DNA of 64,000 nucleotides from JBCDGZ01 sp038750655 (GTDB lineage Bacteria > Bacteroidota > Bacteroidia > Chitinophagales > Saprospiraceae): positions 10,426 through 74,425 of the forward strand of contig JBCDGZ010000014.1 of the NCBI GenBank assembly GCA_038750655.1, read 5' to 3'. The notes under the pieces were generated by a model. The model ran no database searches and was not told the DNA's origin. It saw only the letters and a list, made by a program, of their open reading frames with translations. The position numbers and the translations under genes are program-made. This document shows, piece by piece, positions 1-8,954 of this stretch (positions within the stretch are counted from its first letter, which is position 1; every line of letters starts with the position of its first letter).

Positions 1-534
1 CAGCGCCGCCGCAAAGAGGTCACCAACAGATACATTTAGTACACTACCCAGCAAAACCAATACAACGGAGGGCGGAATAATCTGCCCCAGCGTCCCTGAG
101 GAGGCAATGGTTCCCGTTGCTAGCTCGGGCTTGTAGCCCCGTTTGAGCATGGTAGGCAGGCTGATGAGGCCCATCGTAATCACCGTCGCCCCCACAATAC
201 CCGTCGAGGCGGCCAGCAAGGCCCCTACGATAACCACCGAGATGGCCAGCCCCCCTCGAACCTTGCCGAAGAGCATGGCCATCGTCTCCAGGAGGCTCTC
301 CGCCAACCCTGATTTTTCGAGCATAATTCCCATGTAGATAAACAGCGGAACGGCCAGCAGCACATAATTGCTCATCACGCCCATGATGCGGGGCGGTAAG
401 GCGGCGAAGCTGGCGGGGTCCAGAAAGCAAAATGCGTAGATTATTGAGATGCCCGCCAGGGTGAACGCTACGGGGTAGCCGTAGAGAATCAGGATGAAAA
501 TGCTGACAAAGAGCAGTATCGCGAGGAGTTCCAT
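1..534 (-). CDS. dctM: TRAP transporter large permease (DctM), C-terminus cut by window edge
   Basis: Large membrane subunit of a tripartite ATP-independent periplasmic (TRAP) carrier, which drives solute uptake with a sodium gradient at the inner membrane. The ATG is at 534-532 and the frame is open to base 1, so 178 codons are visible. They start MELLAILLFVSIFILILYGY and contain the family's hydrophobic segments and the loop GTIASSGTLGQIIPPS near residues 144-160. It starts 3 bases after the dctQ stop, so the two are translated together. Substrate cannot be told. No DctP binding protein lies upstream; it may lie beyond the left edge. Confidence 0.9.
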   Translation of the reverse strand, partial: MELLAILLFVSIFILILYGYPVAFTLAGISIIYAFCFLDPASFAALPPRIMGVMSNYVLLAVPLFIYMGIMLEKSGLAESLLETMAMLFGKVRGGLAISVVIVGALLAASTGIVGATVITMGLISLPTMLKRGYKPELATGTIASSGTLGQIIPPSVVLVLLGSVLNVSVGDLFAAAL

Positions 535-537
535 AGG

Positions 538-1071
538 CTAGGCAGATTCGGGGCTTTGGTCAGAAGAGGAGCGCAGCACCAGTAGGGCGCGGGCGATGCT
601 GGCCAAGGCTTGTAGCAGCAAGAGCAGCATACCAAGGCAGATCGAAAATTTGATCAAGTAGCGAGCGGGGAGCCCTCCGGGGTTCGGGGAGCCCTCGCCA
701 GTTTGCCAGGAGTCTAGCGCGAAGCCGAAGGAGGTGTAGAGGATCAACAGGCACCAGGGAACAAGAAAGAGCGTTCCTCCCAGCAGATTGACCCAGGCTT
801 TGTTACGCTCTGAAAAATGGGTGTAAAACAAATCGACGCGGACATGGCGGTCGTGCTTAAAGGTGTAGCCCGCCCCGAAGAGAAAAATCAGCGCAAAAAG
901 GTGCCATTCCAGTTCCATGACCCAGGCCGCCGTATCGCTGAAGACGTAGCGAGAGATGACATCGAGGCAAACGACCAGGACCAGCAAGGAGGTCAGCCAG
1001 GCGGTGGCACGACCGACTTGCTCATTGATGGCATCGACGATGCGAACAAAAGCGTTGAGAAAGGCATCCAT
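538..1071 (-). CDS. dctQ: TRAP transporter small permease (DctQ)
   Basis: Small four-helix membrane subunit of the TRAP carrier, which pairs with DctM. The 177 residues show four hydrophobic segments (about 24-42, 50-68, 92-112 and 137-160), the family's RVDLFY motif after helix 2 and SPNPGGLPARYLIK before the last helix. SPNPGG-type DctQ proteins are often annotated in mannitol or aromatic-acid TRAP systems, but that does not fix the substrate. It is the first gene of the dctQM pair; the phosphoesterase upstream is separated by 36 bases. Confidence 0.9.
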   Translation of the reverse strand: MDAFLNAFVRIVDAINEQVGRATAWLTSLLVLVVCLDVISRYVFSDTAAWVMELEWHLFALIFLFGAGYTFKHDRHVRVDLFYTHFSERNKAWVNLLGGTLFLVPWCLLILYTSFGFALDSWQTGEGSPNPGGLPARYLIKFSICLGMLLLLLQALASIARALLVLRSSSDQSPESA

Positions 1072-1107
1072 GCCTTAAATATAGTCAAGAATCTCTAAAA
1101 AAGTAAT

Positions 1108-1860
1108 TTACTCTAGCCCCGGTGTATTCCCCGGCAGATAATGTACGCGGGAGAGCAGTTGCTGTTGTTCGATGATGATTTCACGGAGGGCGATGCGATG
1201 GTGATCGACTTTGAAGTTCTCCTCGTAGTGATCGATTTGGAAGAAGCAGGAGGGAGTGATTTGTAGCATGATGTTGCGGAGTCGAACCGTTTTTTCGACG
1301 TGGTAGTGGCCGCAGAAGACATTGACGGGGTGAGGATGTTCGAAAAAGATGGCTTGTACAGCATCCATATCTTTCAGCGCATGGTTGTTGTCCATGAAGG
1401 GAACGCTGGAGTGGATGGGGGGATGGTGCATGAAAATGACGACTTCTTGGTTGGCCTGGTGGAGCTGCCGACGCAGCCATTTGAGCTGATTGTCGGAGTG
1501 CTGGCGGAGGGCCGTGTCGAGAAAAATGATGGGATATTTACCGATTTTTTTGGTGAAATACAGCTCGCCGTCATTCAGCAGGTGCTCTAGCGCAAAGGTC
1601 TTGGCCATGAGGGTAGAATCATCGTGATTGCCGGCGATGACATCGTAGGGAATACCGCATTGATCCAGGTGCTTTTTGCACCAACGATAGATCGCCTCCT
1701 CTCCCTCCCGGTAGCAAAGGTCGCCGCTGACCACCAGGTGATCGGGCTTTAGTTCTTGAACGGTATGAAGAATATCTTGGAAATTTTTAATGACATCAAT
1801 GCCAAAGGGGGCTTCTTCTTTGAGCTCAATGTGGAGGTCGGTGATTTGGATAATCTTCAT
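1108..1860 (-). CDS. Calcineurin-like metallophosphoesterase (CpdA/Icc type)
   Basis: Dinuclear-metal phosphoesterase of 250 residues. The full set of metal-ligand motifs is visible: DLH at 8-10, GD at 46-47, GNHD at 77-80, a histidine pair at 145-146 and GHYH at 184-187. This arrangement and length fit the Icc/CpdA group, whose studied members hydrolyse 3',5'-cAMP, but others in the group act on different phosphodiesters, so the substrate is left open. No signal peptide is seen, which suggests the cytoplasm. It lies 14 bases downstream of the lipoprotein gene on the same strand. Confidence 0.85.
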   Translation of the reverse strand: MKIIQITDLHIELKEEAPFGIDVIKNFQDILHTVQELKPDHLVVSGDLCYREGEEAIYRWCKKHLDQCGIPYDVIAGNHDDSTLMAKTFALEHLLNDGELYFTKKIGKYPIIFLDTALRQHSDNQLKWLRRQLHQANQEVVIFMHHPPIHSSVPFMDNNHALKDMDAVQAIFFEHPHPVNVFCGHYHVEKTVRLRNIMLQITPSCFFQIDHYEENFKVDHHRIALREIIIEQQQLLSRVHYLPGNTPGLE

Positions 1861-1874
1861 GAGGGAAAGGACAC

Positions 1875-2534
1875 TTAAAATTCGATAACAAAAGAACTGA
1901 CTTGTAACTGTGCGGTGCTGGCCTTAGGATGAGTAGACAAAAATTCAGCGTCGCCGAGCAAATCAGGATAAACCGCCTCGGGGTTGCCGGGGTTGAGAAA
2001 AACGCTCAATTTAGGATCAATATTGCCGCCTTGCCAATCTTTGCAAAGCCCCGAGTAGTCCCATTCAAAGCCAAAGAACTTGAACGGCTTGCCATTGATG
2101 GCTTCGAGGCGTTCTAGTGTCGTCCCTATCCGTACCCCCTGCGGGGTCGCCCAGTCCGATTCCTCCCCCTCAATGCGAATCCGCGCAATCTTCTGGTACA
2201 CCATACTGTCCTGCCATTCAATAATCAACTGGTTCTTCGTATCCGGAAAAACAATGGTGCCTGGGGCCGATTCTCCTTCCCCCAAACCAATATCCCGACG
2301 AACCACTTGGTCAGCACCGTAGCTGTTAATAATGTCCACCTCCGTCGCTCCCGCCTTAATCAGCCCGACCTGCTGCCCCGGAATACAATCCCAATTCGGC
2401 TTCACCGGCTCCTTATTTTGACTATTATCCGCAACAATACCCTGGTTTTGCTGCTCTCCTCCGGTTCCCGAAGTTTCCAGGTCGCAGCCTGCTAATAGCA
2501 AGAGACCAAACAATAGCAACGATAAATTTTTCAT
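1875..2534 (-). CDS. Hypothetical lipoprotein
   Basis: Protein of 219 residues with a lipoprotein signal peptide: hydrophobic stretch 4-14 and lipobox LAGC with the acylated cysteine at 17. A Ser/Thr/Gly/Gln-rich linker follows. The mature part has a repeating pattern seen in small periplasmic proteins that compare a value to a scale (GQQVGLIKAGATEVDIINSY, later GTTLERLEAINGKPF), but I do not recognise a named family. It sits between the membrane protein upstream (33 bases) and the phosphoesterase downstream (14 bases), so it may be co-transcribed. Confidence 0.8.
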   Translation of the reverse strand: MKNLSLLLFGLLLLAGCDLETSGTGGEQQNQGIVADNSQNKEPVKPNWDCIPGQQVGLIKAGATEVDIINSYGADQVVRRDIGLGEGESAPGTIVFPDTKNQLIIEWQDSMVYQKIARIRIEGEESDWATPQGVRIGTTLERLEAINGKPFKFFGFEWDYSGLCKDWQGGNIDPKLSVFLNPGNPEAVYPDLLGDAEFLSTHPKASTAQLQVSSFVIEF

Positions 2535-2567
2535 AATCGTAGTCTTAATAAAATAGGTGCCCGTTCC

Positions 2568-3917
2568 CTAACGATCAATCCAGAAGGGAATCTGGGCAAA
2601 AGTACTTTCTATTAACGAATCCCGTTCATCAAAGTTTTTAGCCCTGACATACACGGTATTTTGCCCCCTCGACAGCCCCTCAATATCCAGGACAGTATAC
2701 AATCCTTTTTCCCCCATGTTAGGGTGCTCATAATAAAAGAATTCTTGCTGGTTATACAAAGAATCATTAAGATAAATTGAGTAATAATTGGCCAAGCAAT
2801 CGCGTAATTTCTCCGGGTCTTTCTCCTTAACCTTAGGATTGTTGAAGGTAAAACCATCGCTTCGAATGCGAATTCCCGAGACAAATAAGTTTTCCTTACT
2901 CGGCGTATAGTCCTCACACCATCTGATAATGTTGTCGTTGTCGTTGATGTCATAACTAAGAAAAAGCGGCAAATAACCATCCTTGATCAATTGATTGGGA
3001 ATGCTGGCAATGGTGATTCTATCGTTCTTGGGTCGAATATTATCGTAAAACTCTCGATCGAGTAAGGTATCTCCCGGGGTATCTGGAAAAAATTGAAAGC
3101 TGTCCAGCTTGGTAAAGGGGACCAGAATAATTACGGACAAATAGATGATCAAAAATAGCCGGATGTAGTTTTTTGAAAAACGACTGATCAGATTGTAATA
3201 AATGGCTCGATAAATCCCCGCTAGCGTGAAATAACCAAATAAACGATATACAGGGTAGTAGATACGGCTGACCCAATGGAATTTTTTGAAAAATCCCAAA
3301 CTAAGGGTATCAATGAGGTAGATGACGCCTAAGAATAGTAATGCTAGAACGGTGATGCCAAGTACTGGTTCCAATGTCTCTGCCCAACTTTCTCCCAAGA
3401 AATTGAATCCAGCATCTAGAGTAATAATAATCAGCGTGATCCAAACCACCCAAAAGAAAAGGGAGATGAGCATGAAAATGATCAGGAAGGTGAAAGAGAA
3501 AATGACACTACTGATCGTATCCAGTCGGATGAGGAGGGTGTCGAGAGTGCTGATGCGCTTTTGGAGTTTTTTGACAAAAAAGTCGCTGTACTTCAACTTC
3601 TCGTAGCTGACTTTATCCTGTACAGAGCGCAGTCCAATGGCTCCGATCCAGAAGCCGCGCAAAAAAATGTGGATGATCAAATTACAAATCAGTACATAAG
3701 AAGCGATTTGTAGTATTCCGATAAAGAGATAGGGGACAGACTCCAGGGCACCGTTGGTAACGAAATTACCTCTATAGCTAATCGCTAGACTTTTCAACCC
3801 CTGGCTGGCCTGGATCAATAGGAAAATGGAGAAACCAGAGATCAGCAGCTCTAGGTTCCAGCTTTCTTGTTGCAGCTTCGATAACCAGGATTCTATATTT
3901 TGTTGTCGTTCTTTCAT
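2568..3917 (-). CDS. Hypothetical polytopic membrane protein with C-terminal soluble domain
   Basis: Not recognised. The 449 residues split into a membrane half and a soluble half. Hydrophobic segments are visible near 20-42, 60-88, 130-166, 186-208 and 255-275, with a basic, partly coiled stretch (about 100-125, rich in Lys/Arg) between the second and third. The last 150 residues lack membrane segments and are rich in Asp, Asn and aromatic residues, so they probably lie outside the membrane. It starts 5 bases downstream of the DUF2891 gene, so the two are probably co-transcribed. Confidence 0.75.
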   Translation of the reverse strand: MKERQQNIESWLSKLQQESWNLELLISGFSIFLLIQASQGLKSLAISYRGNFVTNGALESVPYLFIGILQIASYVLICNLIIHIFLRGFWIGAIGLRSVQDKVSYEKLKYSDFFVKKLQKRISTLDTLLIRLDTISSVIFSFTFLIIFMLISLFFWVVWITLIIITLDAGFNFLGESWAETLEPVLGITVLALLFLGVIYLIDTLSLGFFKKFHWVSRIYYPVYRLFGYFTLAGIYRAIYYNLISRFSKNYIRLFLIIYLSVIILVPFTKLDSFQFFPDTPGDTLLDREFYDNIRPKNDRITIASIPNQLIKDGYLPLFLSYDINDNDNIIRWCEDYTPSKENLFVSGIRIRSDGFTFNNPKVKEKDPEKLRDCLANYYSIYLNDSLYNQQEFFYYEHPNMGEKGLYTVLDIEGLSRGQNTVYVRAKNFDERDSLIESTFAQIPFWIDR

Positions 3918-3922
3918 CGTTT

Positions 3923-5035
3923 TTATTCTTCAAAAGAAAGGGCATAAACGGCAAAGGAGGCCAGCCAATGCGACCCTTCGTAATGCTCGCTGGCGATGTT
4001 GGGAACCGTCACCGAAAGGTGTCGGCTAGCGGCCTTGGTCAACTGTGCCCGTAGGCGAACGCTGCGCAGCTGGGGAATGATGCCGTACATGCACCAGGCT
4101 CGACTCAAGTTCAGCCCGTCGAGATGTACGATTTTTGGATCAGAGCGGTCAGAAACGTCGGCTGGTTCGAAAAAGGCATTTAATTTCTTTCGGGGAAGGA
4201 ATTTTTTAAACCAAAGGTTAAAAGCAGCCTGGGGAAGGATTCGGCGCATCAGGTTGGCCTCTTCCAGACAGCCCGATAAAAAATCTTCGCCGCTGGGTTC
4301 CCAATCCGCCGGGCAGTTTTTGTCGTCCAAATAATAGTCGCTGGCCCTTTGGGCAATCAGCTCTTGCAATTGCTGATGTCCGGTGCGGAGGGCGTAGTCC
4401 CAGGCAAAGGAGAGGCCGAAGGCGGTGTTGGGATGCACGCCGGTGCGGACGGGGTACTGCTGAACGGGCAGAAAATCCAGATAACGCTGCACAATAGCAT
4501 CGGCCAGCGGTTGCAGGTGCTCGGCCCAGCGCCGTCCATCTTCATCCTTCCAGCCGTACAGCTCTTCGCTTAATTTGAGTAGCCAGGACCAGCCGTACAT
4601 GCGCTCCCAAGACTTGCTGGCTCCCTCCAGATAGGCTACTTCTCCGGCAATATTTTTCTCCGTAATATTCTCGCTGATCTTAGATCGAATCAAGTCCGAC
4701 TCTGGGATGTTGGGAAACTGCCGCAGCAATCGCACCAGCATCCAATGCCCATGTACCGAGGAATGCCAGTCGAAACAACCGTAAAAAGCGGGGTGCAGCT
4801 CCTGCGGCTCCCCCAATTTCGAAGAATCTTGCAAGACCTGATTGAGCTTGTTGGGGTACTCTCTTTGGATACAATCCAGCGCCAATTGAGCAAAATGAGA
4901 CGCGCCTTCCACCGTCAGCTGTAGGCGGCCTTTTTGATCTGTTTGTAGAAAAGGATTATCCACGTTTTGGGCATTCAATGATGCGAGTAAAAAAAGACTA
5001 GTTAAAAGCAGTAGAAGCAGCAAGCGTAATTTCAT
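3923..5035 (-). CDS. DUF2891 family secreted protein
   Basis: Matches DUF2891 over most of its length: the early ALDCIQREYPNKL segment, then HPAFYGCFDWHSSVHGHWML (about residues 80-100), and further conserved Trp/His/Asp positions consistent with an alpha/alpha-barrel fold. The function of the family is not known to me. I start at ATG 5035, giving a clear signal peptide (MKLRLLLLLLLTSLFLLASLNA), rather than at a TTG 12 bases upstream. Export to the periplasm is expected. It is divergent from the oxoprolinase gene across a 112-bp gap. Confidence 0.85.
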   Translation of the reverse strand: MKLRLLLLLLLTSLFLLASLNAQNVDNPFLQTDQKGRLQLTVEGASHFAQLALDCIQREYPNKLNQVLQDSSKLGEPQELHPAFYGCFDWHSSVHGHWMLVRLLRQFPNIPESDLIRSKISENITEKNIAGEVAYLEGASKSWERMYGWSWLLKLSEELYGWKDEDGRRWAEHLQPLADAIVQRYLDFLPVQQYPVRTGVHPNTAFGLSFAWDYALRTGHQQLQELIAQRASDYYLDDKNCPADWEPSGEDFLSGCLEEANLMRRILPQAAFNLWFKKFLPRKKLNAFFEPADVSDRSDPKIVHLDGLNLSRAWCMYGIIPQLRSVRLRAQLTKAASRHLSVTVPNIASEHYEGSHWLASFAVYALSFEE

Positions 5036-5147
5036 TGCAATATACAATTGTTGAGAACTACCCTAAATTTATGCATTTGAAGCGATATACACGGGGGGAG
5101 GGGACAGTATTTTATGAATTCAGCAAGAATTCCGTACTTTCGGTTCT

Positions 5148-8100
5148 ATGCAGCAGCGGCAAAAATGGCAGATTTGGGTGGATACCGGCGGCACCTTTAC
5201 GGATTGTATCGCTCGTGATCCAGAAGGAAAAATTTGGAGCACAAAGGTCCTCAGTAGTGCCGCACTGCGCGGCCGAATTACGGGGGCTCTAGGAGAAAAA
5301 AGCTATCAGATGGCTATCAACTGGGAGGTAGAAAAGGCGATTTTTAAAGGCTATGAACTGCGTTTGCTGGGCCATGCTGATTTTCGCGCTCAAGTGGTGC
5401 GCCTCGATCCAGTTGAAGGGCAAGTGACCCTCGATCGAAGTCTACCCCAGGGCCGTTGGCCCCTGGATTTCGAAATCAGCGCCGGAGAAGAAGCGCCAAT
5501 CCTGGCCGCCCGCATCATCACCCAAACCCCCTTAGCCTCGACCCTCCCTCCGCTGGACCTGCGACTGGGCTCCACCAAAGGCACCAATGCCCTGCTAGAG
5601 CGAAAAGGAGCAAAGATTGCCCTACTCATCACCAAAGGCTTTGCCGACCTACTGGCCATCGGCACCCAACAGCGCCCCCATCTCTTTCAGCTCAACATCC
5701 CCGACCCCGAACTGCTCTACGATCTGGTCATTGAAGTCGAAGAACGGCTGGACGCCAAAGGACAAATCTTGCAGCCCCTCCACGATACGGCTATCGAACA
5801 AACCCTAGCCCAGCTGCGCTCCACCGACATTGAGGCCGTTGCCATCGCCTTTTTGCACGCCTACCGCAACCCTGCACACGAGGCGAGGATGGCTGCCGCC
5901 TGCCAGGCTGCGGGCTTTCCGTATTGTTCCAGCTCCGCTGCGCTTTCGCCCAGCATCAAATTACTACCTCGGGCCCAAACCGCTCTGGTCAATGCCTATT
6001 TAGCCCCAGTCATTGGCCACTACCTTTCGGGCATCCATCGTAGCCTTGGGGCGGCAGAGAACAGCCATTTTCGGATGATGACCAGTGCCGGAGGGCTCAT
6101 TGATGCGCGTCGCTTTCAACCCAAAGATAGCCTGCTGAGTGGCCCCGCCGGCGGCGTAGTCGGCGCAGCCCGCATCGCTATCCAACTGGGCTACCCTCGC
6201 GTACTGACCCTCGATATGGGCGGTACCAGTACCGATACGGCTCGCTTTGACCAGGGCTTTGATTACCGCTATCTCAGTGACGTCGGCGGTATTGAGCTAG
6301 CCAACCCGTCGATGGCCATTGAGACCGTCGCCGCCGGCGGCGGCTCCCGCTGTTACTTCGATGGCCACCAGCTGCGGGTCGGCCCAGAAAGCGCCGGCGC
6401 CTGGCCTGGTCCTGCCTGCTACGGAGCCGGGGGGCCACTGACCATCACCGATGTCAATCTGCTGCTGGGTAAAATGGAGCCTAGCCGCTTTGGCATTCCC
6501 ATCGATGAAGGGGCGGCCCATCGCGCCTTGCTCGCCCTACAGGCGACCATCAACCAACAAACTGCTACTCACTATACTGCGCTTGAGCTACTGCGTGGCT
6601 TCGAGCAGATTGCTAATGAAAAGATGGCTGAGGCCATTCGTCGCATCTCCATTCGCAAGGGCTTTGCCCCTGGCGACTATGCCCTGCTGGTGTTTGGTGG
6701 AGCCGGAGGTATGCACGCCTGCGGCATCGCCGAACTGTTGAGCATCGATCGCATTGTGCTGCCTTACCAGGGCGGATTGCTCAGTGCCTACGGTATCGGG
6801 CAGGCGCAGATTGAACGCTTTGTACAACGGCAACTCCTACTGGATTTTGAAGAGGGGCAGGCCCAATTGCCTGCGATACTTCGGGCGTTGAGCGACGAGG
6901 CCCTGGAAGAACTCCGTACGGAAGGATTAGAGGCACAAGAGCTGACCATCCGGCAAGTGCTGGTGTATTTGCGATTTAAGGGGCAGGAAAGTAGTTTGGA
7001 GGTCGCATATGAGGACCCAAAGCAGCTTCGCCATGACTTTGAAGAGCGCTATCGTCAGCTTTTTGGCCATTGGCCTAATGGACGGAAGATCGAATTGGAA
7101 AGCATAAAAGTGATTGCGGCGACTTTGGAACAAAATATAACGAAGGAACAAGAAGTTCCTACTACGTATCAACCAACCGCCTTTGATTACCTTTCTCCTC
7201 GGTTTGAGGATATACAAATCGCCCTGTACGATTGGGCGGATTTGCGGGGCGGTGCTCAGATTGAAGGGCCGGCCTTATTGCTCAATAAAAGCTCTACGGC
7301 ACTGATTGAAGAAGGCTGGCGAGCGGAGGTCAAAACAGATCGAAATATCGTACTTGAGCAGTCCAACCCCTCTGCTTCTACAGCACCCGAGATGAAAACG
7401 GCGATAGAATTGGAGCTGTTCACCAATCGCTTTAAGGCTATCGCTGAGGAGATGGGAGCGCAGTTACAGCGTACTGCTTTTTCCGTCAACATCAAGGAGA
7501 GACTGGACTTTTCCTGTGCGCTTTTGGACCAAAATGCTCGACTGCTGGTTAATGCTCCCCATATTCCGGTTCATCTGGGCAGCCTGGGCATCTGTGCTCG
7601 GCTGGTGCTGGCGCACTCCCCGCTGGGCCCCGGCGATGTGATCATCACTAATCACCCAGCCTACGGCGGCTCCCACCTGCCCGATGTCACCCTACTCAGT
7701 GCCGTCTTCACCACCGACCAAACCTTGATCGGCTATGTGATCAACCGGGCTCATCACGCCGAGATCGGCGGTAGCCGTCCCGGCTCCATGCCCCCGGATG
7801 CCCGCAGCCTAGCCCAGGAAGGCGTGGTCATTAGCCCGACTTACTTGGTTAGAGCGGGAGTTGTACAATGGCAAATCATCCGCGATTTGTTGGAGGGGGC
7901 GGAATATCCCACCCGCTCCATCGCAGAAAATCTGGCCGACATCAACGCTGCACTGGCCGCACTCCGCAGCGGCTCCACCGCCTTGCAAAAGCTGGTCCAG
8001 CAGTACGGACTGGGCAAAGTCCATCGCTACATGGGCCTACTGCAAGCCCACGCCGCCACTGCTCTCGCCCACGCCCTGCAAGCCTACGGCGAGCGGACGT

Positions 8101-8942
8101 TCAGTGCAGAGGAAGCCTTGGACGACGGCCATCGAATTTGCTTGGAGGTGCAGCTGAGCGAGCAGGGCATCCACTTTGATTTCAGCGGTACTTCCGCCGT
8201 TCACCCTTATAATCTCAATGCCAACCAATCGATTGTCCACTCTGCGCTGATCTATGTGCTGCGGCTGCTTTGCAATCAGGATATTCCACTCAACGAAGGG
8301 CTGATGCAGGCCGTTACGCTAGAATTGCCACATAGCTTGCTCCACCCCGAATTTGCGGCCGATCCTCGTCAGTGTCCAGCCGTTGTGGGGGGCAATACGG
8401 AGGTCAGCCAGCGGCTGGTCGATACTTTGCTTAAGGCCCTTGGTCTGGCGGCTTGCAGTCAGGGAACGATGAATAATTTATTGTTTGGCAATGACCGTTT
8501 TGGGTATTATGAGACGATTGGTGGTGGAGCGGGGGCAGGGCCTGATTTTGCGGGGCGTTCGGCGGTGCACCAGCATATGACTAACACGCGGATTACCGAT
8601 CCGGAGGACTTGGAGTTTCGCTATCCGGTGCGCCTTTGGCGCTTTGCGATCCGGCGGGGTTCCGGGGGGCGAGGACGCTGCTACGGTGGAGACGGAATTT
8701 TGCGGGAGTTGGAATTTTTGGAGCGGGTGGCGCTGACAGTGTTGACGCAGCATCGGCGGGTAGCGCCCTATGGGATGGATGGAGGACAGGAGGGGCAGCG
8801 AGGGGAGCAGTATTTGATCAGGAAGGACGGTACGAAGGAGCCCCTGGAAGGGGCGGACAGTCGGCAGATGCAGCCCGGTGATCGCCTCCTGATGGCTACG
8901 CCAGGTGGTGGTGGCTGGGGGCAAGAGACGACAAAGGTTTAA
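5148..8942 (+). CDS. 5-oxoprolinase, fused HyuA-HyuB (OplAH type)
   Basis: A 1264-residue fusion of the two hydantoinase/oxoprolinase subunits, the architecture of eukaryotic-type 5-oxoprolinase, which opens 5-oxoproline to glutamate at the expense of ATP. The HyuA half (about 1-720) has the ATP-binding start WVDTGGTFTD at 11-19, then STKGTNALLERKG and MGGTSTDTARF. The HyuB half starts near 747 (ELFTNRFKAIAEEMG) and carries HIPVHLGSLG, NHPAYGGSHLPDV and HHAEIGGSRPGSMP. No break or missing block is seen. The stop is 12 bases before the transporter gene, so the two probably form an operon. Hydantoinase or acetone-carboxylase-like activity is the alternative; the full-length fusion favours oxoprolinase. 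Confidence 0.88.
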   Translation: MQQRQKWQIWVDTGGTFTDCIARDPEGKIWSTKVLSSAALRGRITGALGEKSYQMAINWEVEKAIFKGYELRLLGHADFRAQVVRLDPVEGQVTLDRSLPQGRWPLDFEISAGEEAPILAARIITQTPLASTLPPLDLRLGSTKGTNALLERKGAKIALLITKGFADLLAIGTQQRPHLFQLNIPDPELLYDLVIEVEERLDAKGQILQPLHDTAIEQTLAQLRSTDIEAVAIAFLHAYRNPAHEARMAAACQAAGFPYCSSSAALSPSIKLLPRAQTALVNAYLAPVIGHYLSGIHRSLGAAENSHFRMMTSAGGLIDARRFQPKDSLLSGPAGGVVGAARIAIQLGYPRVLTLDMGGTSTDTARFDQGFDYRYLSDVGGIELANPSMAIETVAAGGGSRCYFDGHQLRVGPESAGAWPGPACYGAGGPLTITDVNLLLGKMEPSRFGIPIDEGAAHRALLALQATINQQTATHYTALELLRGFEQIANEKMAEAIRRISIRKGFAPGDYALLVFGGAGGMHACGIAELLSIDRIVLPYQGGLLSAYGIGQAQIERFVQRQLLLDFEEGQAQLPAILRALSDEALEELRTEGLEAQELTIRQVLVYLRFKGQESSLEVAYEDPKQLRHDFEERYRQLFGHWPNGRKIELESIKVIAATLEQNITKEQEVPTTYQPTAFDYLSPRFEDIQIALYDWADLRGGAQIEGPALLLNKSSTALIEEGWRAEVKTDRNIVLEQSNPSASTAPEMKTAIELELFTNRFKAIAEEMGAQLQRTAFSVNIKERLDFSCALLDQNARLLVNAPHIPVHLGSLGICARLVLAHSPLGPGDVIITNHPAYGGSHLPDVTLLSAVFTTDQTLIGYVINRAHHAEIGGSRPGSMPPDARSLAQEGVVISPTYLVRAGVVQWQIIRDLLEGAEYPTRSIAENLADINAALAALRSGSTALQKLVQQYGLGKVHRYMGLLQAHAATALAHALQAYGERTFSAEEALDDGHRICLEVQLSEQGIHFDFSGTSAVHPYNLNANQSIVHSALIYVLRLLCNQDIPLNEGLMQAVTLELPHSLLHPEFAADPRQCPAVVGGNTEVSQRLVDTLLKALGLAACSQGTMNNLLFGNDRFGYYETIGGGAGAGPDFAGRSAVHQHMTNTRITDPEDLEFRYPVRLWRFAIRRGSGGRGRCYGGDGILRELEFLERVALTVLTQHRRVAPYGMDGGQEGQRGEQYLIRKDGTKEPLEGADSRQMQPGDRLLMATPGGGGWGQETTKV

Positions 8943-8954
8943 CTCAATTTATAG

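Noticed and set aside
44..430. 128-codon minus-strand ORF
   Set aside because: Out-of-frame shadow of dctM, which runs open to base 1 and encodes the recognisable TRAP protein.
5050..5085. Promoter-like TTG-N18-TGCATTTG before the oxoprolinase gene
   Set aside because: Spacing is short and the -7 element is off consensus; too weak to annotate.
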